Assembly (NCBI GenBank): GCA_013812465.1 | Contig: JACCTK010000269.1 | Location: forward strand, 1 to 11,402 | DNA length: 11,402 nucleotides | Reading direction: 5' to 3' | Origin: Actinomycetota bacterium | Lineage (GTDB): Bacteria; Actinomycetota; Thermoleophilia; Gaiellales; Gaiellaceae | Part shown: piece after piece, positions 1 through 5,026 of the stretch | Layout of the letters: each line of letters begins with the position of its first letter | How positions within the stretch are numbered: position 1 is the stretch's first letter | The notes under the pieces: model-generated | What the model was told of the DNA's origin: nothing | Databases searched by the model: none | The model's input: the letters and a program-made list of their open reading frames with translations, nothing else | Position numbers and translations under genes: made by a program

Positions 1-291
1 GAGTAGAAGCAGCGGCTGCTCGAGCTGCTGGAGCGCGCTCAACCGCTTGAGACGACCTACCGTGATCGCAGCGTGCTCGTTCCCGATCACATCGGCGGCG
101 AGCTCGCCGAGCCGATCGAGATCGAGAGTCGAGACGCCACGTTCGGCGAGGTCGCGGTCGGCGCGGTGCGCGATCAGATAGGCGCGCTCGGGGTCTAGCC
201 CCGTGACCACCAGCGCGCGAGCCATGAGCCCCTTGGAGAACGGGATCTCGTCACCCAGTGGCAACGGTGTGACGTGACGGCGTTCGCTCAT
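1..291 (-). CDS. 2-phosphoglycerate kinase, N-terminal part (cut by left edge)
   Basis: 2-Phosphoglycerate kinase phosphorylates 2-phosphoglycerate with ATP to 2,3-diphosphoglycerate, the precursor of cyclic 2,3-diphosphoglycerate. Only the first 97 codons are in the window. Residues 16-52 contain IPFSKGLMARAL, then LDPERAY and a DLAERG segment, which match the ATP-cone-like N-terminal domain of this kinase family. The visible part stops at PLLLL, where the family normally runs straight into its P-loop, so the catalytic domain lies outside. The ATG at 291-289 overlaps the TGA of the upstream synthetase gene as ATGA, indicating translational coupling. The reading frame is open to the window edge. 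The neighbouring CpgS gene strongly supports the call. An ATP-cone domain alone occurs in other proteins, so the name rests on the motif plus context. Confidence 0.8.
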   Translation of the reverse strand, partial: MSERRHVTPLPLGDEIPFSKGLMARALVVTGLDPERAYLIAHRADRDLAERGVSTLDLDRLGELAADVIGNEHAAITVGRLKRLSALQQLEQPLLLL

Positions 292-1544
292 ACCACTATT
301 CGTGCCATTTCCAGCACTATCTCGTCAAGGTCCGGATGCCCGGGGAGTGGTTCTACATCGTTGGCCACGAGCACGACCTCCATCTCGTTCGCGGAGCCGA
401 ACTCGGCTACCACGTCCACCGCGGCCGCCTTCACCTCGACGAGAAGGACGTCTGCATCGAGCTTCTCGAGTTCCTCTTCGAGCGCGCCTCGGTCCGCGAG
501 GTTGCCGGAGACATGAACGACGTCTGCGCCATGCTCCGCCTCGAGATGCTGCGCGATCACCTCATGCGTCTCGGACGGCGCGGTGCAGAAATACGCCACC
601 TTCCGTCCGGTCACGCTCGCCATCGGCCGCGGTCGGAGCACCGTCGGGACGATCTCGACCTTTGAGGGGACGACGGCCCGCACGGCGTCGTACGTCTGCC
701 GCCAGCCCGAACCGGCCTCCGCCATCGTCAGGACGACGAGGTCGGCGAGGAGGAGGCGGAACGTGTTCAGATATCCAGCGGCGATGACTGGATCCTGGTA
801 GCCGCCGACGACGACGATCGTTCGGTCGGTGGCGATCGGGGGCAGCGCGGTGCCACTGCCGTCGAAGACGACGAGATCGGGATCGAGCTCGGCCGCCACG
901 CGCGCGCCCTCGAGGACGTTCGACGTGAACACCGCCCCCGCGAGGCCGCCTCCACAACGTCTGCAGCCCACCGTCTCGACACCCGCAAGGGCAGCGGTCT
1001 CCAGATGATCGGACGCCGCATGACGTCCTTCCCGCGAAAGCTCGAGCAGCGCCTCGACCGTGGGCGGCACGCTGATGGTCTCGGGCTCCGCAGGCCCTCC
1101 CCTCCCCATGGCGACGACGACGACGTGGTTGTCCTTCGCGAGCACGCGTGCCACATGCCCCGTCACTGCGGTCTTGCCGACACGCTTGGCCGTGCCCACG
1201 ACGGCGATCGAGGGAAGGTCGAAGGGCGCGAACGTCGGAGGATCGAGACGAAAATCAGCGCCGATGTAGGGAACGCCCTTTGCCAGAACTCGGCTGGCTA
1301 GCGCGAAGCGCTCGACAGGGCCGAGGACCGGCTCGTCGGAGAGATCGACGACGACCTCGGGCTGGTAACGCTCGAACGCCGAGTCGACATCCTCGGCGAG
1401 GGGAACGCCGTAGTCTTCCTCGCCACGCAGCTTCTCCATGCCTCCAGCGAGAACGGCGGCTACGAACTCGTAGGGAAGCTCGGCGAGCGCGTCGCGGACG
1501 ACGGACGGATAGTGCTCGCCGTCGACTATCGCGAGGGCCCTCAC
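288..1544 (-). CDS. cpgS: Cyclic 2,3-diphosphoglycerate synthetase (CpgS family)
   Basis: This enzyme uses ATP to close 2,3-diphosphoglycerate into cyclic 2,3-diphosphoglycerate (an intramolecular pyrophosphate); it is characterised from methanogenic archaea. The 418-residue product is slightly shorter than the archaeal enzyme as I remember it (about 460). It opens with ALAIVDGEHYPSVVRDAL, the family's N-terminal signature, followed by VLAGGMEKL (residues 31-39). A P-loop GTAKRVGKTAV lies at 117-127, a Walker-B-like VVFDGSG at 225-231 and a CxxC at 194-197. No signal peptide or membrane segment is seen, so it should be cytoplasmic. I chose the GTG at 1544-1542 because the family signature begins right there and because it overlaps the TGA of the phosphoesterase gene as GTGA; the open frame running up to 1832 is a shadow of that gene. 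The 3' end overlaps the 2PGK start by 4 bases. Activity is inferred from family resemblance and from pairing with 2PGK. Confidence 0.85.
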   Translation of the reverse strand: MRALAIVDGEHYPSVVRDALAELPYEFVAAVLAGGMEKLRGEEDYGVPLAEDVDSAFERYQPEVVVDLSDEPVLGPVERFALASRVLAKGVPYIGADFRLDPPTFAPFDLPSIAVVGTAKRVGKTAVTGHVARVLAKDNHVVVVAMGRGGPAEPETISVPPTVEALLELSREGRHAASDHLETAALAGVETVGCRRCGGGLAGAVFTSNVLEGARVAAELDPDLVVFDGSGTALPPIATDRTIVVVGGYQDPVIAAGYLNTFRLLLADLVVLTMAEAGSGWRQTYDAVRAVVPSKVEIVPTVLRPRPMASVTGRKVAYFCTAPSETHEVIAQHLEAEHGADVVHVSGNLADRGALEEELEKLDADVLLVEVKAAAVDVVAEFGSANEMEVVLVANDVEPLPGHPDLDEIVLEMARIVV

Positions 1545-2347
1545 GTCTTGGCGGTGATCTCGTCTTCGATGGCGCCGGTGAACTTCGCGTACTCGAGCGT
1601 GTCGAGCGAGAACGAGACGAGCTTCACCTCGTCGTGGAACGGATGCCGCCGCCAGATGTCGACCTTGCGGTCGGCCACCTCGATGACGTTGTAACAGGGC
1701 CTCGTGTTCCCGCGCAGACGAAGCGACGAGACGGTTCCGGCATTCACGACGAAGAGATCCTCTAGTCGCCAGACGTAGGGCACGTGCTTGTGCCCGGAGA
1801 GCACGAGGCGCACGCCCGCTCGCTGCAGGCACTCGATCGCATCGCCCGCGTCGTAGACGACGTTTCGTTCCCTGCCGGTGCCGGGCACGGGCAGTAGATG
1901 ATGATGAAGGACGAAGATCTTCAGATCGGAGGCCTCTTGCGAGAACTGCTCCTCGATCCAGAGATACCGGCCCCTCCCGATCTGACCGTGGTCGAGATCC
2001 GGCTCGCTGGAGTCGACGGCGACAATGGCGACGCCGTTCTTGCGGAGCACCGAGTTACGCTCGCCGAACATCTCCTCGAAGTGCACGTAACCCACGTTGC
2101 GGGAGTCGTGGTTTCCAGGCACGACGACGATCGACTCGCAATCGAGGCGAGCCATGTACTCGCAAGCGGTGAGGTACTCGTGTCGGAATCCGAAGGTGGT
2201 GAGATCTCCAGAGCACACGACGACGTCAGGCTCGAGCTCGTTGATCTCGCCGATCGCGCGTTCCAGCAGGCTGACCTCGAAGTACGGCCCACCGCAATGC
2301 AGATCCGAGATCTGCGCGATACGGAACGTGGTCCCGGACTTGGCCAT
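1541..2347 (-). CDS. Calcineurin-like metallophosphoesterase (Icc/CpdA-type)
   Basis: A 268-residue cytoplasmic two-metal phosphoesterase. All metal-binding blocks of the calcineurin-like fold are visible in order: DLH at residues 15-17 (DxH), GDLTTFG at 47-53, GNHD at 78-81, HHH at 148-150 and GHKH at 185-188. This spacing and length fit the class III cyclic nucleotide phosphodiesterase (Icc/CpdA) group, whose members hydrolyse varied phosphodiesters, so the substrate cannot be read from sequence. It is the first gene of the operon and its TGA overlaps the CpgS GTG. That position suggests, as inference only, that it opens or recycles cyclic 2,3-diphosphoglycerate. The ATG is preceded by TAGAAT plus six bases and by no Shine-Dalgarno sequence, so the mRNA may be leaderless. 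Confidence 0.9.
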   Translation of the reverse strand: MAKSGTTFRIAQISDLHCGGPYFEVSLLERAIGEINELEPDVVVCSGDLTTFGFRHEYLTACEYMARLDCESIVVVPGNHDSRNVGYVHFEEMFGERNSVLRKNGVAIVAVDSSEPDLDHGQIGRGRYLWIEEQFSQEASDLKIFVLHHHLLPVPGTGRERNVVYDAGDAIECLQRAGVRLVLSGHKHVPYVWRLEDLFVVNAGTVSSLRLRGNTRPCYNVIEVADRKVDIWRRHPFHDEVKLVSFSLDTLEYAKFTGAIEDEITAKT

Positions 2348-2353
2348 GGCCGC

Positions 2354-2359
2354 ATTCTA
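2354..2359 (-). promoter_or_regulatory. Putative -10 element (TAGAAT) of the cDPG operon
   Basis: On the minus strand TAGAAT fits the bacterial -10 consensus TANNNT and ends six bases before the phosphoesterase ATG. This would place the transcription start at or near the A of the ATG, giving a leaderless message. No convincing -35 box is visible 16-19 bases upstream. The same layout occurs at three other genes in the window. The gap to the divergent nuclease gene is only 44 bp. Confidence 0.55.
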
Positions 2360-2376
2360 CGAGGGGAGCGGCGTCC

Positions 2377-2383
2377 GAGGTGG
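2377..2383 (+). promoter_or_regulatory. Shine-Dalgarno sequence of the nuclease-like gene
   Basis: GAGGTGG complements the 16S rRNA 3' end and lies 8 bases before the GTG at 2392. It therefore favours that start over the in-frame GTG at 2380, which overlaps the site itself. It is the only clear Shine-Dalgarno sequence I found before a gene in this window. Confidence 0.55.
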
Positions 2384-2391
2384 TTGGTACC

Positions 2392-2769
2392 GTGGCGAAG
2401 GTGCTGGTTGAAAGCCCTGTTTTCCAGGCATATTGCGGATCGAAGCCTCCGCGCTTTGTCAATCGTAGTGAGCTCGAGTGCGCCAAGATTCTCGATTACT
2501 ACGGCATCCGGTGGGACTATGAGCCGCATTCGTTCGTTCTCGAGCGCGATGCGGAAGGCCGTGTGGTCAGCGCTTTCACCCCCGACTTCTACCTCCCCGA
2601 GCAAGACCTGTTCATCGAGGTCACCGTGATGAAGCAATCGCTCGTCACCCGCAAGAACCGCAAGCTTCGCGAGCTTCGGCGGCTGTATCCGGAGGTCCGT
2701 GTCAAGCTCTTTTACCGCCGCGACATCGAGAGGCTCGCACAGCGCTATCGGCTGCGCCTCGCGTCTTAG
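2392..2769 (+). CDS. Small PD-(D/E)xK nuclease-like protein
   Basis: A 125-residue cytoplasmic protein with the layout of a minimal PD-(D/E)xK fold. A helix carries SELECAKIL (Glu27, Glu29), followed by WDYEPHSF, the strand motif TPDFYLP (Asp65) and IEVTVMK (Glu76), then a basic helix with TRKNRKLRELRRLYP. The layout recalls TnsA-type and VRR-NUC/very-short-patch-like nucleases. The position where the canonical ExK lysine should sit is Thr78, with Lys81 nearby, so catalysis may use another lysine or be lost. I place the start at GTG 2392 because of the well-spaced Shine-Dalgarno; GTG 2380 would add four residues. The gene is divergent from the cDPG operon. Its stop codon TAG touches the left end of the inverted-repeat element, beyond which hpt follows in the same direction. 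The biological role is unknown. Confidence 0.75.
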   Translation: MAKVLVESPVFQAYCGSKPPRFVNRSELECAKILDYYGIRWDYEPHSFVLERDAEGRVVSAFTPDFYLPEQDLFIEVTVMKQSLVTRKNRKLRELRRLYPEVRVKLFYRRDIERLAQRYRLRLAS

Positions 2770-2891
2770 ATGCTTGATCGGGAATTCACGGCGGGCCGGC
2801 GGACGGCCACGACACGGCGCCAGATCGCCACCCTCGCCCGGCTTGGTCGTGACCGCCCCCGACTGCGCGCCAATTCCCGATCAAGCATCTA
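2767..2891. mobile_element. MITE-like element with 18-bp perfect terminal inverted repeats and flanking TA
   Basis: TAGATGCTTGATCGGGAATT (2767-2786) is exactly repeated in inverted orientation at 2872-2891 (20 of 20 bases). The outermost two bases are TA on both sides, so the element can be read as 121 bp (2769-2889) with 18-bp inverted ends and a TA target duplication, as for IS630/Tc1-mariner-type non-autonomous elements. The GC-rich interior holds a second inverted pair, GGCCACGAC (2805-2813) with GTCGTGACC (2846-2854), 8 of 9 pairing, so the whole unit could fold into a long imperfect hairpin. It encodes no transposase. The left end supplies the G of the nuclease TAG, and the right end abuts the hpt GTG. 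An ATG at 2770 opens a 40-codon arginine-rich frame ending at 2892; I regard that as probably incidental. An alternative reading is a structured intercistronic RNA element. Confidence 0.6.
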
Positions 2892-3458
2892 GTGGTGGCG
2901 ACGAGCCTCACTTCAGAGCACGGCGCGGTCGGCGCCGTCTACCTGACACGCGACCAGATCGCGACACGCGTCGCGGAGCTCGGGGAGGAGATTGCGCGCG
3001 ACTACGAAGGGCTGAACCCGATTCTGATCGCACCTCTCAAGTCGAGCGTCGTCTTTCTGGCCGATCTCACGCGCGCGCTGCCCATCCCGCACACGCTCGA
3101 CCTCGTGGAGCTGGCTGCATACACCGGCGCCGACGACGGTGGCGTGCGCCTGCTGAAAGATGTCGACTCGCCCCTCGAGGATCGCCACGTGCTCATCGTC
3201 GAGGACGTGATCGACACGGGTCTGACCCTGCACTTCCTCTGCAGGACGCTGGCTCCCCGCAACCCCGCGAGCCTCGCAGCGGTGACGCTCCTCGATCGCC
3301 CGTACAGGCGGCTCGTCGACCAAATCCCCCTGCGCTACATCGGATTCACCGTTCCCGACGATCTCTTCGCCGGCTACGGCCTCGGCCTGGACGAGCACTG
3401 GCGCGCGTTTCCGGACCTGCACAGCGTGATCCCGCCCGAGATCTCAGCCGCTGCGTAG
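2892..3458 (+). CDS. hpt: Hypoxanthine-guanine phosphoribosyltransferase
   Basis: Purine salvage enzyme that transfers phosphoribose from PRPP to hypoxanthine or guanine, giving IMP or GMP. The product is 188 residues, the usual size for bacterial HPRT. The PRPP-binding loop VLIVEDVIDTGLT lies at 100-112, preceded by the LKSSVVFLADL segment (49-59) that holds the pyrophosphate-binding loop, and followed by LLDRPYRR and the metal/base-binding region IGFTVPDDLFAGYGLGLDE. The C-terminal FPDL corresponds to the family's NLPYI-type ending. The GTG at 2892 (or GTG 2895) is the only reasonable start, since the conserved YLTRDQIATRV follows from residue 17. It has no Shine-Dalgarno, probably because the inserted repeat element now lies directly upstream. 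It converges on the M23 peptidase gene with a 21-bp gap. Confidence 0.93.
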   Translation: MVATSLTSEHGAVGAVYLTRDQIATRVAELGEEIARDYEGLNPILIAPLKSSVVFLADLTRALPIPHTLDLVELAAYTGADDGGVRLLKDVDSPLEDRHVLIVEDVIDTGLTLHFLCRTLAPRNPASLAAVTLLDRPYRRLVDQIPLRYIGFTVPDDLFAGYGLGLDEHWRAFPDLHSVIPPEISAAA

Positions 3459-3479
3459 AGGCGAGACGAGCCTTGCCTT

Positions 3480-4676
3480 TTACAGATAGAAGAGCGGGTC
3501 GACGGCGGCGCCGTTCACGCGCACCTCGAAGTGCAGGTGTGGACCGGACGAGTTGCCGGTCGAGCCCACGAGGGACAACGTCTCCCCCTGCGAGACCTGC
3601 TGCCCAACGCCGACGAGGATTGCCGAGGCATGCGCGTACGCAGTCGCGAGGCCGTCTCCGTGGTCGACGACCACGAGGTTTCCGTAACCGCCGAGCCAGC
3701 CCGCATGGATGACGGTTCCGGCCGCGGCGGCCCAGATCGGAGTTCCTGACGAGGCGGAGATGTCGATTCCCTCGTGCATCCGCCCCCAGCGCCAACCGAA
3801 ACCGCTGACGACGGCCCCGTTCACCGGCCAGATGAAGCCCGAGGCCGACGCAGTGCCGGCGCCGCTGGAGCCGGCCGCGGCCTGAGCCTGCGCTTCCCGG
3901 ATTGCCGCAGCTAGCGACGCGCTCTCGGCCGCGAGCGCCTCGACTTCCTGCAGATACTCCTCCCGCGTGTCCCGTGAGGTCGCCAGCGCGCTCCGCTTGA
4001 GCCGCCGAGCCGCCGCGAGCGTGTCGCGATTCGAGGCCAGCTCGTTGCGAACGCTGCGAGCCTCGTCGGCGCGGGCTGCGATCACCGACACGGTGGCCGC
4101 TGCCAGGCGCTCCGTGTGCTCGGTCGCGCGACGCTTCTCCGCCGCCCGTCTCTTGGCCGACTCCACCTGGCCCGCGATCCGCTGATCCTGGCGCCCGATT
4201 CGGCTCACGAACTCGTAGCCGTCGATCAGGTCGCCGAACGTCGTCGCCGAGACGAGCACCGAGAGCGCGTCCGGCTCCTCCTCGATATAGATCGCCCGGA
4301 CGCGCGCTTCGAGGATCTCGACCGCGCGACGGTACTCCCTTTGCAGGCGATGAAGGCGGCGGGTCTGCTCCCCCAGGAGCGCGGTGAGACGTTCGAGCCG
4401 CTCTTGCTCGGACACGAGCTCTGCCTCGAGCAGATCGAGGCTCCCCTCCGCCTGCTCGACGGCTGACTGCGCGGCGCGGAGCTCGGACACCACCGCGCCG
4501 AGCTGAGACGTGAGAACGCCCTCCTGCTCCTTCGCCGCCGAGATCTCCGCTTGGAGCTCGGCGAGGCGCTGGTCGACCTGCGCTTTCTCGGCCTCCGGAT
4601 CCTGCCCCGCGGCCGACGCGGCGAAGACAAGAGCAAGCGTGAGCCCGAGAACGACCCAGAGCCGTCGCATGCTCAT
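3480..4676 (-). CDS. Secreted coiled-coil M23 peptidase (LytM/EnvC-like)
   Basis: A 398-residue exported cell-wall protein. Residues 1-24 form a signal peptide (MSMRR, a hydrophobic run, then SAAG). Two long Glu/Ala/Arg-rich heptad stretches (about 28-130 and 165-265) predict coiled coils, followed by a Gly/Ser/Ala linker and the M23 (LytM) domain from 281 to the end. The zinc ligands His301 and Asp305 (MHEGID) and His382 (HLH), with His349 and His380, are all present, so it should be an active glycyl endopeptidase cutting peptidoglycan cross-links; the architecture matches EnvC-type division hydrolases. Its ATG overlaps the TGA of the CcmI-like gene as ATGA, so it is co-translated with the cytochrome maturation genes although no shared function is obvious. 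The ATG two codons further in is a possible alternative start. Confidence 0.9.
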   Translation of the reverse strand: MSMRRLWVVLGLTLALVFAASAAGQDPEAEKAQVDQRLAELQAEISAAKEQEGVLTSQLGAVVSELRAAQSAVEQAEGSLDLLEAELVSEQERLERLTALLGEQTRRLHRLQREYRRAVEILEARVRAIYIEEEPDALSVLVSATTFGDLIDGYEFVSRIGRQDQRIAGQVESAKRRAAEKRRATEHTERLAAATVSVIAARADEARSVRNELASNRDTLAAARRLKRSALATSRDTREEYLQEVEALAAESASLAAAIREAQAQAAAGSSGAGTASASGFIWPVNGAVVSGFGWRWGRMHEGIDISASSGTPIWAAAAGTVIHAGWLGGYGNLVVVDHGDGLATAYAHASAILVGVGQQVSQGETLSLVGSTGNSSGPHLHFEVRVNGAAVDPLFYL

Positions 4677-5026
4677 GAGATTCGCTCGCCGGTCGGACGT
4701 CCCTCTTCTTCGATCCCGTCGACGCCTCGCGTGGCGCCGTCTCGCTCGAGCGCCTGCAGCGCGCCCGCAGCCTCGCGGCGGAGGGGGCCCACGAGCGCTC
4801 TGTAGTCGTCGTTGGAAACGGTGCCGGTCCTGTGGTCGAACTCGAGCTCCTTGAGGGCGGCGAGGGCCCGGTCGCGCGTCTCGACAAGTTCCAGGCGATG
4901 TCGCTCAGCTGCGTCGAGCTCGTCGAGAGCGTCAGAAACGGGCTCGGGATCCCTGAGAAACGGGAGCGCCACGACGACCACCGAGGCCACCGCGAGAAGC
5001 GCAGCGAGAGCCAACGCCAGCGTCAA
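4673..5026 (-). CDS. Short CcmI-like cytochrome c biogenesis protein
   Basis: A 117-residue protein with one N-terminal membrane segment (residues 2-24) and a charged helical tail. The stretch RDRALAALKELEFDHRTGTVSNDDYRAL (about 51-78, broken by no gaps) resembles the N-terminal helical region of CcmI/CycH, the apocytochrome chaperone of System I, but the long TPR domain of proteobacterial CcmI is missing. It probably sits in the cytoplasmic membrane with CcmF and helps present apocytochrome for haem attachment. The start is TTG at 5026-5024, overlapping the CcmF stop as TTGA; this rare start is supported by the coupling and by the membrane segment beginning immediately. It then overlaps the M23 gene by 4 bases. 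The family assignment rests on a short motif and on the operon. Confidence 0.7.
   Translation of the reverse strand: MTLALALAALLAVASVVVVALPFLRDPEPVSDALDELDAAERHRLELVETRDRALAALKELEFDHRTGTVSNDDYRALVGPLRREAAGALQALERDGATRGVDGIEEEGRPTGERIS

Noticed and set aside
81..92. Partial match to the inverted-repeat arm (GTTCCCGATCAC)
   Set aside because: Only a short core is shared and it lies inside the 2PGK coding sequence; not a second copy of the element.
336..665. Plus-strand open frame of 109 codons opposite CpgS
   Set aside because: It mirrors the CpgS codons on the other strand, shows no recognisable domain and has no ribosome site; a typical high-GC shadow.
1545..1832. Upstream extension of the CpgS reading frame to an ATG at 1832 (514-residue version)
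   Set aside because: The extra segment is arginine/alanine-rich and lies entirely antiphase within the well-supported phosphoesterase gene; the CpgS signature begins at GTG 1544, which overlaps that gene's stop.
1898..2629. Plus-strand open frame of 243 codons opposite the phosphoesterase gene
   Set aside because: Its sequence is the complement of a protein with every family motif intact, and it also runs into the nuclease gene in another frame.
3459..3481. Possible terminator between hpt and the convergent M23 gene (AGGC/GCCT stem followed by TTTT)
   Set aside because: The stem is only four pairs with a 7-base loop, and the T run is short and separated; too weak to call.
3346..4887. Minus-strand open frame of 513 codons overlapping the M23 gene
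   Set aside because: Extremely Arg/Gly/Ala-rich, crosses three genes in a different frame, no domain; the 398-residue M23 frame explains the region.
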